Shown: positions 1 through 9,337, numbered from the stretch's first letter. The stretch: DNA of 64,000 bases from Coriobacteriaceae bacterium EMTCatB1 (GCA_001950395.1 BDLO01000001.1:657979-721978), one strand, 5' to 3'. Numbers and translations: made by a program. The notes: a model not told the origin generated them from the sequence alone.

Positions 1-233
1 TGAAGGGTCAGCTGGTGTTGTCCCTTGAGAGCACGCGCTCGCGCATGACTCGCATCGGCAAGAGCGCGGTCACGGACACGGAGCTGCTCTCGATCGACGA
101 GCTCATCGCCAAGATCGACGCCGTCACCGCCGAAGACGTCCACCAGCTCGCGCGACGGCTGTTCGAGCAGCCGAAGACGCTTGCCATGATCGCCCCGCTG
201 CAAGCGGACGCGGTCGCAGACCTCGTACAATGA
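1..233 (+). CDS. M16 family zinc peptidase, C-terminal end only
   Basis: This is the last 76 codons of a gene that starts before the window; the frame is open from base 3. The visible part begins KGQLVLSLES and runs into TRSRMTRIGKS, the pattern of the C-terminal domain of M16 (insulinase/MPP-like) peptidases. The HxxEH zinc site would lie upstream, so catalytic competence cannot be judged. It ends 19 bp before dapB. A peptidase of this family just before dapB is a familiar order in Gram-positive genomes, which suggests one transcript. Confidence 0.75.
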   Translation, partial: KGQLVLSLESTRSRMTRIGKSAVTDTELLSIDELIAKIDAVTAEDVHQLARRLFEQPKTLAMIAPLQADAVADLVQ

Positions 234-252
234 CCGACAGGGGGTGGAGACG

Positions 253-1017
253 ATGATCCGTGTCGTCGTGACGGGAGCGGCCGGGAAGATGGGGCGCGAG
301 GTTGTCCGCGCGGTGACTGCGGAGCCCGACATGACGGTCGTGGCCGCAGTGGATCCGCTGCACGCCGGCGAGGTCGTGGAGGGCATCCGCGTGACGGGCG
401 ACCTTCGTGACGCCATCCAGGCGAGCTCGCCAGACGTGCTCGTCGACTTCACCCGCCCCGACGCGGTCGCTGCCAACGTGCGGACGGCCGCCTTGGCCGG
501 CGTCGACTGCGTCGTCGGCACGACGGGCGTGCCGCTGGAGACCTTCGGCAGCATCGCGGCCGAGGCGCCTGAGGGGGTGTGCGTGTTCGTCGCGCCCAAC
601 TTCGCGATCGGCGCGGTGCTCATGATGCGATTCGCGCGCGAGGCCGCACAGTACCTCCCGCACGTCGAGATCATCGAGCTCCATCACGATCGCAAAGCCG
701 ATGCTCCGTCAGGCACGGCCATTCGGACGGCTGAGGCCATCGCGCAGGCACGAGCCCAGGTGCCTGCGGCTCCGGGACGCGAGACGGAGGTCGCCGAGGG
801 CGCCCGCGGCGCGGTGGTGGCGGGCGTGAGCGTGCATTCAGTGCGCCTTCCCGGCCTCGTCGCGCATCAGGAAGTCGTCTTCGGCGGACCGGGTCAGACG
901 CTCACCATCCGGCACGACTCGCTCGATCGCACCAGTTTCATGCCCGGCGTCGTGCTCGCCGTCCGTTCCGTCCGTGAGCGGAGCGGGCTCGTCGTCGGCC
1001 TCGAGGAGCTGCTCTGA
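253..1017 (+). CDS. dapB: 4-hydroxy-tetrahydrodipicolinate reductase
   Basis: DapB reduces 4-hydroxy-tetrahydrodipicolinate to tetrahydrodipicolinate with NAD(P)H in the cytosolic lysine/diaminopimelate pathway. The 254-residue protein has the dinucleotide-binding GAAGKMG (residues 8-14), the CVVGTTG segment, and the catalytic/substrate-binding motif HHDRKADAPSGT with H144-H145 and K148. Length is normal for the family. I chose ATG 253 because an AGGGGGTGGAG ribosome-binding site precedes it; a GTG at 244 in the same frame would lie inside that site. It is followed 2 bp later by lysC, so the two are almost certainly cotranscribed. Confidence 0.95.
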   Translation: MIRVVVTGAAGKMGREVVRAVTAEPDMTVVAAVDPLHAGEVVEGIRVTGDLRDAIQASSPDVLVDFTRPDAVAANVRTAALAGVDCVVGTTGVPLETFGSIAAEAPEGVCVFVAPNFAIGAVLMMRFAREAAQYLPHVEIIELHHDRKADAPSGTAIRTAEAIAQARAQVPAAPGRETEVAEGARGAVVAGVSVHSVRLPGLVAHQEVVFGGPGQTLTIRHDSLDRTSFMPGVVLAVRSVRERSGLVVGLEELL

Positions 1018-1019
1018 CG

Positions 1020-2246
1020 GTGTCCTCTGCCGGCCCCATCGTGGTCATGAAATTCGGCGGCACGTCCGTCGCGACGGCTGATGGCCGCGCGCTTCTGGCC
1101 CGCCGCGTGCAAGAGCAGCTCGAGGCCGGCAAGCGTCCCGTCGTGGTGGTCTCGGCCATGGGACGCAGAGGCGCACCATACGCGACCGACACCCTGCTCG
1201 ACCTCGTGGCCGAGCGGTCCGTGTCGCCACGCGAACGGGATCTGCTGGCGTCTGTCGGGGAGACCATCTCGGCTGTGGTGGTGGCAAGCGAGCTCAGGGC
1301 GGCCGGCGTGGACGCCGAGGCGTTCTCGGGGGCCGAAGCAGGGATCTTCACTGATGGAACGCACGGCAACGCGACCGTCACGGAGGTGCGACCCGGCGCC
1401 GTGCTGTCCGCGCTCGCGAGGGGAGCGGTGCCCGTCGTCGCGGGGTTCCAGGGCGTCGGCCCCGACGGAAGCGTCACGACGCTCGGCCGCGGCGGCAGCG
1501 ACACCACGGCGTGCGCCCTCGGCATCGCGCTGGCGGCGGACTCTGTCGAGATCTACACGGACGTCGACGGCGTGATGACCGCTGATCCGCGGTCGTGCTC
1601 GGAGGCGTCGGTCCTCACCGTCATCCGATCCGACGAGCTGCACCAGATGGCCCAGCACGGCTCCCGCGTCGTCCACACGCCGGCAGCCGAGCTCGCGGCC
1701 GCAAGCGGCATCGAGGTGCGCGTGAAGAACACGTACTCGGACCACCCAGGCACGCTCGTCGCCGACATCGCGTCGTACCAGCCCAGGTCGGTGGCCACGG
1801 CCGTCTCGCACATCCGCGGCGTCGCGCGGTTCACCGTCGACCTCAGTGCGCCGTCCGGTTCGCACGAGCACACGCGCGCGCAGACTCTCGTCTTCGAGGC
1901 GATGGCCGACGCGTCCGTCTCGCTCGACATGTTCACGCCTGCAGGCGGGCGGCTCCTTTTCACAGTCGCTTCCGCCGACGTACCCGTGGCCAGCGACGCT
2001 CTCGAGCGGCTCGGACGCTCGTTCACGGTGGAGCAGCCGCTCGCGAAGGTCACGCTCATCGGCGCCGGGATGCACGGCGTGCCTGGAGTCATGGCTCGGG
2101 TCGCACGGTGCCTCGACGACGCCGGCGTGCCGATCCTGCAAGCCGCTGACAGCCACACGACCATATCGGTGCTCGTCCCCGACGAGATGGCCGACGCCGC
2201 TGTCCGTGCCCTTCACGCGGGGTTCCGGCTCGGCGACGACCGGTGA
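1020..2246 (+). CDS. lysC: aspartate kinase
   Basis: Aspartate kinase phosphorylates L-aspartate, the first step of the lysine, DAP, methionine and threonine pathways. The 408-residue protein has the N-terminal KFGGTS motif at residues 11-16, the GRGGSDTTA motif of the amino-acid kinase fold, and two C-terminal ACT segments (about 265-400) expected to bind inhibitory amino acids. Length matches monofunctional enzymes. It uses a GTG start 2 bp after the dapB stop. It lies between dapB and dapA, so three steps of one pathway are adjacent. Feedback regulation by lysine or threonine is likely from the ACT region, but the effector cannot be read from sequence. Confidence 0.94.
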   Translation: MSSAGPIVVMKFGGTSVATADGRALLARRVQEQLEAGKRPVVVVSAMGRRGAPYATDTLLDLVAERSVSPRERDLLASVGETISAVVVASELRAAGVDAEAFSGAEAGIFTDGTHGNATVTEVRPGAVLSALARGAVPVVAGFQGVGPDGSVTTLGRGGSDTTACALGIALAADSVEIYTDVDGVMTADPRSCSEASVLTVIRSDELHQMAQHGSRVVHTPAAELAAASGIEVRVKNTYSDHPGTLVADIASYQPRSVATAVSHIRGVARFTVDLSAPSGSHEHTRAQTLVFEAMADASVSLDMFTPAGGRLLFTVASADVPVASDALERLGRSFTVEQPLAKVTLIGAGMHGVPGVMARVARCLDDAGVPILQAADSHTTISVLVPDEMADAAVRALHAGFRLGDDR

Positions 2247-2291
2247 GCTAGCCGGAAACCGTCGCGCCCTGTGTGGCACAATACGAGGTGT

Positions 2292-2309
2292 CAGACCGCA
2301 ACCGGTCTG
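2292..2309. repeat. Inverted repeat upstream of dapA
   Basis: CAGACCG and CGGTCTG form a perfect 7-bp inverted repeat around the loop CAAC, inside the 99-bp gap between lysC and dapA. There is no T-run after it, so it is not an obvious terminator. A CACAAT sequence at 2277-2282 could be a weak -10 element. The repeat could be a repressor site or a small 5' leader hairpin. Confidence 0.35.
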
Positions 2310-2345
2310 TCGAGCTTTGCCTCGGAGATGGATGAGGAGCGCATC

Positions 2346-3284
2346 ATGAGCACGCCGCGTTTCGGACGCTTGATCACCGCGATGGTCACGCCGTTCACGC
2401 CGGACCTCGAGCTCGACCTGCCACGGGCCCAGGAGCTCGCGCTGCGGCTTCTGGACGAAGGCTCCGACGCTCTGGTCCTGTGCGGAACCACCGGGGAGTC
2501 GCCGACGGTCTTCTACGACCAGAAGATGGACCTTTTCCGTGCCGTCATCGAGTCGGTCGACGGACGCGCGCCGCTCATCGCGAACGCGGGCGACAACTGC
2601 ACGGAGGACTCCGTGGCATTCGCGCGCGACGTCGCGAAGCTCGGCGTCGACGGTTTGATGGCGGTCGTCCCGTACTACAACAAGCCGCCGCAGGAGGGTC
2701 TGTACCGGCACTTCCGTGCGATCGCCGAGGCCGTCGACCTTCCGATCGTGCTCTACAACATCCCTGGGCGCTGCGTGATCAACATGGAGCCGGCCACCAT
2801 CCTGCGCCTTGCGCACGACGTGGAGAACGTCGTCGCGCTGAAGCAGGCGAACTCCGACCTGGCGCAAGCAGCGGCCGTCATCGCGGACGCTCCCGAGGGC
2901 TTCGAGGTGTTCGCCGGAGACGACGAGCTCACGCTGCCCATGATGGCTTTGGGCGGAACGGGCGTCATCTCAACCATCGGCAACATCGCAAGCGCGCGCT
3001 TCCGCGAGATGGTGTATGCGCAGGCAGATGGCGACCACACGCGAGCGCTCAGGATCCACCTCGAGCTCCTGCCGCTCATGAAAGCGCTGTTCATGACGAG
3101 CAACCCCATCATGGTGAAGAAGGCGCTCGAACTGCTCGGCTTCCCGGTCGGCGGCCTCCGGCTGCCCCTCGTGGAAGCCACCCCCGAACAGACCGCGGAG
3201 CTTGCTCGCGTGATGCGACACCTCGGCATGATCGCGTCAGGCGTCACGTCGCAAGCGCATCGATACGAAGGAGAACGACGATAG
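2346..3284 (+). CDS. dapA: 4-hydroxy-tetrahydrodipicolinate synthase
   Basis: DapA condenses aspartate semialdehyde with pyruvate, the committed step to DAP and lysine. The 312-residue TIM-barrel protein has CGTTGES (T48, T49), PYYNKPPQ (Y110, Y111), YNIPGR with the catalytic Y137, and ALKQAN with the Schiff-base lysine K166. The reading frame stays open upstream to 2271, but ATG 2346 is preferred because GAGGAG lies 6 bp upstream and the protein then begins at the usual family position. A 99-bp gap after lysC with an inverted repeat may allow separate control. The rnj gene starts 4 bp after its stop. Confidence 0.95.
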   Translation: MSTPRFGRLITAMVTPFTPDLELDLPRAQELALRLLDEGSDALVLCGTTGESPTVFYDQKMDLFRAVIESVDGRAPLIANAGDNCTEDSVAFARDVAKLGVDGLMAVVPYYNKPPQEGLYRHFRAIAEAVDLPIVLYNIPGRCVINMEPATILRLAHDVENVVALKQANSDLAQAAAVIADAPEGFEVFAGDDELTLPMMALGGTGVISTIGNIASARFREMVYAQADGDHTRALRIHLELLPLMKALFMTSNPIMVKKALELLGFPVGGLRLPLVEATPEQTAELARVMRHLGMIASGVTSQAHRYEGERR

Positions 3285-3288
3285 CCGC

Positions 3289-4962
3289 ATGACCAAGAGA
3301 AAAGAACGCCTTCGCGTCGTCCCGCTCGGCGGGCTCGACGAGATAGGCAAGAACATGACCGTGCTCGAGCTCGGCAACGACATGATCGTCATAGACGCCG
3401 GGCTGATGTTCCCAGACGACGACACGCCTGGGGTGGACCTCATCCTTCCGGACTATTCCTACGTCCTCAAGCGCAAGGAGAAGCTGCGCGGCATCGTCAT
3501 CACCCACGGCCACGAAGACCACACGGGCGCGCTGCCGTACCTGCTCAAGGACCTCGGCCAGCCGGTCCCGGTGCTCGGCACGCGGCTCACGCTCGGGCTC
3601 GTCAAGGGCAAGCTCGAAGAGCACCGCATCACGAAAGCGAAGCTTCGCGAAGTGCGACCGGGGAGCCACGTCAGCCTCGGGCTTTTCGGCCTCGACTTCC
3701 TCGCGGTGAACCACTCGATACCAGACGGCGTTGCGGTCTTCGTGCGCACCCCCGTGGCGACTGTGCTGCACACCGGCGACTTCAAGCTCGACCAGACCCC
3801 GATCGACGGACGGCTCACGGACTACGCGGGCTTCACGAAGGCAGGCCGCGCCGGCATCACGCTCTTGTTGAGCGACTCGACGAACGCAGACTCGCAAGGC
3901 CACACCCCCAGCGAGGCGGTCGTCGGGGAGACGCTCCGCTCGATCTTCGCGCAGGCGTCGGGACGCATCATCGTGGCGTCCTTCGCGTCGCACATCCATC
4001 GGGTGCAGCAGGTCTGCGACGCCGCGCTCGCATCCGGCCGCAAGGTCGTCGTGACCGGCCGGTCCATGATCAACAACACGCGCATCGCACGGGATCTCGG
4101 GTACCTGCAGATCCCCGACAGCGAGATCCTCGACGCCTACGAGATGCGCGACTTGCCGCCGGAGAAGGTGGTCGTGCTGTGCACGGGAAGCCAGGGCGAG
4201 CCGCTCTCGGCGCTCGCGCGCATCGCGAACAGAGACCACAAGACCGTCTCGGTGGAGCCGGGCGACACGGTGATCATCGCGGCTTCGCCGGTCCCGGGGA
4301 ACGAGAAGGCGGTCTCTCGCGTCATCAACCGCCTCCACAAAGCCGGCGCGACGGTCATCCATAAGGGTTCAGCTCAGGTCCACGTCTCGGGTCACGGCGC
4401 CGCCGAAGAGCTCAAGCTCATGTTGAACATGACGCGTCCTCGGTACTTCGTGCCGGTCCACGGGGAGACGCGCCACCTTCACGCGCACGCAAAGCTCGCG
4501 GCATCGGTCGGCGTCGCGGAAGATTCTGTGTTCGTGCTCGAGAACGGCCAGTGCCTCGAGGTCGACGAAAGCGGAGCTCGGATAGCCGAGCACGTCGAGA
4601 GCGGCGTGAAGTACGTAGACGGGCTGTCGGTGGGCGATGTCGGCCAGGTGGTCCTTCGTGACCGGCAGGTCCTGTCCAGCGACGGCATCGCGATGGTCGT
4701 CGTCGTGGTGGACGCGCAGACCGGACGCGTGGCCGCCGAACCGGAGATCGTCATGCGCGGCGTGGTGCTCACCGGTTCGGATGAGGTCGACGTGCTCGCA
4801 GAGATGCGCGCTCGTGTCCAGAAGGTGCTGGCACGCACGGCAGCCGAAGGCGTGACCGACCACGGCGTCATCAAGAAGGCGCTTCGAGACTCGCTGTCGT
4901 CGTTCGTGTGGGAGCACAGCCGTATGCGTCCGATGATCATCCCCGTCGTGCTGGAGGTCTGA
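3289..4962 (+). CDS. rnj: ribonuclease J
   Basis: RNase J is a zinc-dependent ribonuclease with endonuclease and 5'-3' exonuclease activity, central to mRNA turnover and rRNA maturation. The 557-residue protein has the metallo-beta-lactamase motif HGHEDH at 73-78, later metal ligands in the NHSIPDG and LHTGDF regions, a beta-CASP domain, and a C-terminal domain ending RMRPMIIPVVLEV, typical of RNase J. Length is normal. It lies 4 bp after dapA, a neighbour order common in actinobacteria. RNase Y is encoded in the same window (15122-16651), so this organism carries both RNase J and RNase Y. Confidence 0.94.
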   Translation: MTKRKERLRVVPLGGLDEIGKNMTVLELGNDMIVIDAGLMFPDDDTPGVDLILPDYSYVLKRKEKLRGIVITHGHEDHTGALPYLLKDLGQPVPVLGTRLTLGLVKGKLEEHRITKAKLREVRPGSHVSLGLFGLDFLAVNHSIPDGVAVFVRTPVATVLHTGDFKLDQTPIDGRLTDYAGFTKAGRAGITLLLSDSTNADSQGHTPSEAVVGETLRSIFAQASGRIIVASFASHIHRVQQVCDAALASGRKVVVTGRSMINNTRIARDLGYLQIPDSEILDAYEMRDLPPEKVVVLCTGSQGEPLSALARIANRDHKTVSVEPGDTVIIAASPVPGNEKAVSRVINRLHKAGATVIHKGSAQVHVSGHGAAEELKLMLNMTRPRYFVPVHGETRHLHAHAKLAASVGVAEDSVFVLENGQCLEVDESGARIAEHVESGVKYVDGLSVGDVGQVVLRDRQVLSSDGIAMVVVVVDAQTGRVAAEPEIVMRGVVLTGSDEVDVLAEMRARVQKVLARTAAEGVTDHGVIKKALRDSLSSFVWEHSRMRPMIIPVVLEV

Positions 4963-4963
4963 C

Positions 4964-5779
4964 GTGGGCGTTCTCTCGGCCATCGTGCTCGGCGTCGTGC
5001 AGGGCGTCACCGAGTTCCTGCCGATCTCCTCCGACGGGCACCTCGCGCTCGCGTACCACGCTCTCGGCATGAAGCCCGACCTCACGTTCGAGGTCTTCTT
5101 GCACTTCGCGACGCTTATCGCGATGCTGATCTACTTCCGAGCGGACGTCGTCGCGTTAGCCCGCTCCGCCGTGTCCTGGCGACCGGACAACGCCGACGAG
5201 CGACGCGCGCTCGTCCGAATCGCAGGCGTCACGGTCGTGAGCGCAGTGGTCGCCCTCACGATCTCGCCGATCGTGGAGCCCGCGAGCGACTCGATCCCGT
5301 GGATCGGCGCCGGCTTCCTCGTGACCGCTGCGCTGCTGGCTACGGGGGAGACGATGGCGCGCAAGCGCGAGCTTACCGTCGAACCCTCCGCGCTGTCGGC
5401 GGCTCCAGTGGCGCTCATCGGTGTGCTCCAAGGGCTTGCTGCGCTTCCCGGCGTATCTCGCTCCGGTTCGACCATCTCCGCAGGGATGTTCGCAGGGCTG
5501 GCACGCGAGAAGGCGGCACGGTTCTCGTTCCTGTGCGGCATCCCCATCATCGCGCTGGCCGCCGCCAAAGACGGGCTCGACCTGCTCTCGGGCTCTGCGT
5601 CGCTTCCCGGCCTTCCTCAGTCCGTCGCTGGATTCGCTGCCGCCGCCGTGGCAGGGTACATCGCGATCGCCGGCCTCTTGGGGCTCGTGAAGCGGCACGG
5701 CCTATGGGTGTTCGCGGCGTATACGGGGCTCCTCGGAGCAGGTATGCTCGTGTTTGCGGCATTCGCGCAGAAGGGGTGA
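4964..5779 (+). CDS. uppP: undecaprenyl-diphosphatase (BacA/UppP)
   Basis: UppP is a membrane enzyme that dephosphorylates undecaprenyl diphosphate, recycling the lipid carrier for peptidoglycan and other wall polymers. The 271-residue protein is strongly hydrophobic. It has the two family motifs: GVVQGVTEFLPISSDGH near residues 10-26, with E17, and LPGVSRSGSTI near the middle. In most homologues the first motif reads PISSSGH; the aspartate here is unusual. It starts with GTG 1 bp after the rnj stop and ends 2 bp before ftsK, so the genes are translationally coupled. Confidence 0.93.
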   Translation: MGVLSAIVLGVVQGVTEFLPISSDGHLALAYHALGMKPDLTFEVFLHFATLIAMLIYFRADVVALARSAVSWRPDNADERRALVRIAGVTVVSAVVALTISPIVEPASDSIPWIGAGFLVTAALLATGETMARKRELTVEPSALSAAPVALIGVLQGLAALPGVSRSGSTISAGMFAGLAREKAARFSFLCGIPIIALAAAKDGLDLLSGSASLPGLPQSVAGFAAAAVAGYIAIAGLLGLVKRHGLWVFAAYTGLLGAGMLVFAAFAQKG

Positions 5780-5781
5780 CG

Positions 5782-8016
5782 ATGGCACGCTCCGACTCTC
5801 GCACGCGCCGTCCCTCGCGTTCGACAGACGCGCGTCGCACGCGCACGCGATCTGCTCAACCTGCGCGCGCGCTCGACGAGGACACGCGCCAGGAGATCGC
5901 GGGCGTGCTCCTGTGCGCTGGGGCGTTGGCGCTCGCCATATCCGTTGCGAGCCCCGAGACCGGCGTCATCCCGCGCTACGTCGCCAGAGGGCTCGCTCTC
6001 GGCATCGGCATCGGCGCCTACGTGATGCCCATCGCTGTGCTCTTGTGGGGCGCGAGCTTCTTCGTCCGCTCAGTCCGCGTCAACGAGGCTCGCGTCGGGG
6101 GCGGCATAGCCCTCGTCCTCGTCTCGGTGATATCGATCGCAGCCGTCGGGGCGCCCGCAGCCGTCTTCTGGGAGCATGGCGTGCTCTCCTCGCGCGGCGG
6201 GTACGTCGGAGCCGGCATCGCCTGGGCGCTCCGCACGCTCTTCGGGAGCGCGATCTCCTACGTCCTGCTCGTCGCCCTCGCCGTGGTCGGGCTGGTCGTG
6301 GCGGGGATGTCGCTGTCCGAGCTCCTCGAGCGCGCCGCCGGCTTCGTGCGCCGCGCTCCGCAAGAGCCGCAGATCATCGAGCCGGCATCCAAACGCAGAA
6401 GAGTCCCTGAGCAGCCGACGCTCCCGCTCCAAGACGCGACGCCGGACGTCGACGCCGTCGCTGCGCGAGCTCGACAGAGGCGCACCGACCCGGAGGCGCG
6501 GCGCGTGACGGTTCCGACGACCGCCGTGGTCGCCCCTCGTCCGGCCGAGGGGTTCGAGCTTCCTCCGATGTCCCTTCTGAAGCGCAGCACGGCAGGCCCT
6601 GGCGTGCACAGAGCCAACGAGCGCGAGCTCAAGGCCACCGCTCACGCCATCGAGCAGACGCTCGCCACCTTCGACGTGCCCTCGCGCGTCGTCGGCTGGA
6701 TACCAGGACCCACGGTGACGATGTTCGAGGTCGAGATCGCCCGCGGCGTGAAGGTGGGCTCGGTCACGCGCCTGGCGGACGACCTCGCGCTCGCGCTCGC
6801 AGCGCCCACGATCCGCGTCTTGGCTCCGATCCCAGGCAAGAGCTACGTGGGCATCGAGGTGCCGAACGAGCGGCGGCTGACGGTCACCCTTGCAGACGTG
6901 CTCGACGCTGGCGCGGCCGCTCACCCGAGCCCGCTTCTGCTGGGGATCGGCAAGGACGTCTCCGGGGAGTCCGTGCTCGCGGACCTCGCTCCGATGCCGC
7001 ACCTGCTCATCGCGGGCGCGACGGGCACCGGCAAGAGCGTCTGCATCAACGCGATCCTGATGTCGATACTCATGCGAGCAACGCCAGCCGAAGTGCGGCT
7101 CATACTCATCGACCCCAAACGAATCGAGCTCAGCCTGTACAACGGCGTGCCGCACCTGTACGTGCCCGTCGTGACTGAGCCGAAAGAGGCGGCTTCGGCG
7201 CTCGCGTGGGCCGTGGGGGAGATGGAGGCGCGGCTCAAGCTCCTGCAGAAGGCGAACGCACGCAACATCGCGCAGTACAACGCCGCCGTGCACGACGGGC
7301 GAGGGCCTGAAGGCGCAGAGCCGCTGCCGTACATCGTGATCGTCATCGACGAGCTCGCAGACCTCATGCTCGTGGCGGCCAAAGAGGTCGAGGACTCGAT
7401 CTGCCGGCTCTCAGCGCTTGCGCGCGCCGCTGGCATCCACCTCGTTGTGGCCACGCAGCGGCCGAGCACCGACATCATCACGGGGCTCATCAAGACCAAC
7501 ATCACGAACCGCATCGCATTCGCGGTGTCGTCGGGTATCGACAGCCGCGTCATCCTCGACCAGCCAGGCGCTGAGAAGCTGGTGGGCCAGGGCGACATGC
7601 TGTTCTCGATGCCGGTGTGGCCAAAGCCGAAGCGCATCCAGGGGGCGTTCGTCACCGAAGACGAGATCGTCGCGGTGGTCGACCACCTGAAAGCGCAGGC
7701 ACAGCCCGATTACCACGAGGAGATCCTGCACCTGAAAGTGACGCAGGGCGGCTCGTCTGACGCCGAGGCCGACGAAGACCCGCTGCTGTGGGAAGCGGCG
7801 GACCTGGTCGTGACCACCGGCATGGGCTCTACGTCGCTCCTCCAGAGGCGCCTCAAAGTCGGGTACGCTCGTGCGGGACGCATCATGGACATGCTGGAGG
7901 CTCGCGGCATCGTCGGACCGCCAGACGGCAGCAAGCCTCGCGAGGTCCTCGTGGACGTCGAGGAGCTCGAAGCGATCAAAGCCTTCGATCGCGAAGACTC
8001 GCGAGACGAGGAGTGA
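5782..8016 (+). CDS. ftsK: DNA translocase FtsK/SpoIIIE
   Basis: FtsK is the septum-located, ATP-driven DNA pump that clears chromosomes during division. The 744-residue protein has an arginine-rich start, four or more membrane segments between about residues 35 and 190, a linker, and the motor. The Walker A is GATGTGKS (412-419) and Walker B lies in YIVIVIDELADLML. They are followed by VVATQRPSTDIITG, and a C-terminal gamma winged-helix domain recognisable from LLQRRLKVGYARAGR. ATG 5782 follows an AGGGGTG site 2 bp after uppP. The frame is open far upstream, overlapping uppP, but that part has no family similarity. Confidence 0.94.
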   Translation: MARSDSRTRRPSRSTDARRTRTRSAQPARALDEDTRQEIAGVLLCAGALALAISVASPETGVIPRYVARGLALGIGIGAYVMPIAVLLWGASFFVRSVRVNEARVGGGIALVLVSVISIAAVGAPAAVFWEHGVLSSRGGYVGAGIAWALRTLFGSAISYVLLVALAVVGLVVAGMSLSELLERAAGFVRRAPQEPQIIEPASKRRRVPEQPTLPLQDATPDVDAVAARARQRRTDPEARRVTVPTTAVVAPRPAEGFELPPMSLLKRSTAGPGVHRANERELKATAHAIEQTLATFDVPSRVVGWIPGPTVTMFEVEIARGVKVGSVTRLADDLALALAAPTIRVLAPIPGKSYVGIEVPNERRLTVTLADVLDAGAAAHPSPLLLGIGKDVSGESVLADLAPMPHLLIAGATGTGKSVCINAILMSILMRATPAEVRLILIDPKRIELSLYNGVPHLYVPVVTEPKEAASALAWAVGEMEARLKLLQKANARNIAQYNAAVHDGRGPEGAEPLPYIVIVIDELADLMLVAAKEVEDSICRLSALARAAGIHLVVATQRPSTDIITGLIKTNITNRIAFAVSSGIDSRVILDQPGAEKLVGQGDMLFSMPVWPKPKRIQGAFVTEDEIVAVVDHLKAQAQPDYHEEILHLKVTQGGSSDAEADEDPLLWEAADLVVTTGMGSTSLLQRRLKVGYARAGRIMDMLEARGIVGPPDGSKPREVLVDVEELEAIKAFDREDSRDEE

Positions 8017-8042
8017 GCGGCCCGATCTGAAGGGAGGCCCCG

Positions 8043-8825
8043 ATGCCGGTTGGACAGCGGCTTGCAGACGAGCGGCGCGCTCAGGGCAAGAGCATGGCCG
8101 ACATCTGCGCTGCGACGCGCATCATGGCCTCCAAGCTTGACGCGTTGGAGCACGATCGGCACGACGAGCTTCCTGCTCCGGCGTACACGCGGGGCTATAT
8201 CAGCGCCTACGCGAAAGCCCTCGGCTTGGATCCAGCGCCGTTCCTCGCGGAGTACGAGCGGGACATCGGCTCTGCGGCATCCGGCGTCCGTCTGTCTGAG
8301 ATGCCGGAGATCGAATCTGTGGTCCCGCTCGGGCACCAAGCGCACGCGGTGCCGAAGAAGGTCTGGATCGCAGCGATCGCGATCGTGGCCGCCGTGTCGC
8401 TCGTGGCGTGGGCTGCACGCCTGATCGGCGGCTCGTCTGACGAGCTCCCTCCCGTGCCGCCGGTAGAAGCCACGTCCAGCTCTGCGCCCGCATCAGCCAC
8501 GCCCGGCGTTTCGGTTCCTGAGACGGCGCCAGCCCAGACGAGCGGGGAAGCGCCCTCCGGGGCGCCTCAGGAGACCTCTGGGCCGTTCGTCGTGCGCGTG
8601 TCTATCGCTCCCGGCGCCGCTTCGTGGCTCCGCGTGACGGTGGATGGGAGCCTGGCGTACGAGGGGACGCTCACCGGCGGTTCGTCGAAGGAGTGGACGG
8701 TCCAGCGCGAGGCCGTCGTCCGTGCGGGCAAGCCCAGCGTCGTCACGGTCACGCGGGACGGCGTTCCGGTATCATTCGCTAGCGCGGGCGGCGTCGGTGT
8801 CGCCACCATCACAGCATCTCCGTGA
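8043..8825 (+). CDS. RodZ-like helix-turn-helix membrane protein
   Basis: The 260-residue protein begins with an HTH_25-type helix-turn-helix (about residues 4-70, including LPAPAYTRGYISAYAKALG). It then has one transmembrane segment (about 107-128), a Ser/Pro/Ala-rich extracytoplasmic linker, and a C-terminal DUF4115-like beta domain (about 185-250). This is the RodZ layout; RodZ links MreB to the envelope in rods. A GGGAGG site lies 5 bp before ATG 8043. It follows ftsK by 26 bp, a frequent neighbour in Gram-positive genomes. No mreB is visible here, so a direct role in rod shape is inference. Confidence 0.8.
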   Translation: MPVGQRLADERRAQGKSMADICAATRIMASKLDALEHDRHDELPAPAYTRGYISAYAKALGLDPAPFLAEYERDIGSAASGVRLSEMPEIESVVPLGHQAHAVPKKVWIAAIAIVAAVSLVAWAARLIGGSSDELPPVPPVEATSSSAPASATPGVSVPETAPAQTSGEAPSGAPQETSGPFVVRVSIAPGAASWLRVTVDGSLAYEGTLTGGSSKEWTVQREAVVRAGKPSVVTVTRDGVPVSFASAGGVGVATITASP

Positions 8826-8835
8826 GAGGATCGCC

Positions 8836-9333
8836 ATGGCCAAGGAGCAGAGCTTCGACATCGTCTCGCAGGTCGACATGCAAGAGATCGACAACGCCGT
8901 ACAGCAGGCCCTCAAGGAGGTCTCACAGCGGTACGACCTCAAAGACACGGGTGCGACGATCTCGCTGGACCGCAAGGCCGCTCAAGTGACGGTCACCGCT
9001 CCCAGCGACTTCGTGTTGCGGCAGGTCAAAGACGTGCTCGCGAGCAAGCTCGTGCGTCGGGGCATCGACCTCAAGGCGCTCGGATGGGGGAGCCCGCAGA
9101 CGGCGTCAGGCGGAACCGTCCGCGTCACGGCCACGATCGTCAACGGCATCCCCGACGACGTCGCCCGAAAGATCTCGAAGGACGTGCGTGACCTCAAACG
9201 GAAGGTGCGCGTGGCGGTCGAAGGCGACAAGCTCCGGGTCTTCTCCGCCAGCCGAGACGAGCTCCAGGGAGTGATCGCGCACCTGAAGGCGCAGGACTAT
9301 GGGATCCCGCTCCAGTTCACCAACTACCGGTGA
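8836..9333 (+). CDS. YajQ family nucleotide-binding protein
   Basis: The 165-residue protein matches the YajQ/UPF0234 family from end to end: it starts with AKEQSFDIVSQVD and ends DYGIPLQFTNYR. YajQ proteins bind nucleotides or RNA, and some members are reported as c-di-GMP effectors; which ligand applies here is unknown. I chose ATG 8836 because AGAGGA sits just upstream and the family N-terminus starts there; the frame is open further upstream inside the RodZ-like gene. It lies between the RodZ-like gene and rimO. Confidence 0.88.
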   Translation: MAKEQSFDIVSQVDMQEIDNAVQQALKEVSQRYDLKDTGATISLDRKAAQVTVTAPSDFVLRQVKDVLASKLVRRGIDLKALGWGSPQTASGGTVRVTATIVNGIPDDVARKISKDVRDLKRKVRVAVEGDKLRVFSASRDELQGVIAHLKAQDYGIPLQFTNYR

Positions 9334-9337
9334 GACC

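Noticed and set aside
2254-2282. A standard promoter for dapA
   Set aside because: CACAAT is only a partial -10 match and the -35 position (GGAAAC) is poor, so I did not list it as a feature.
894-2867. A 657-codon open frame on the minus strand opposite dapB, lysC and dapA
   Set aside because: It is rich in Arg, His and Asp, lacks any family motif, and is explained by the codon pattern of the GC-rich genes on the other strand. Similar antisense frames at 3244-4362, 9317-10600, 11069-12847 and 22449-24518 were rejected for the same reason.
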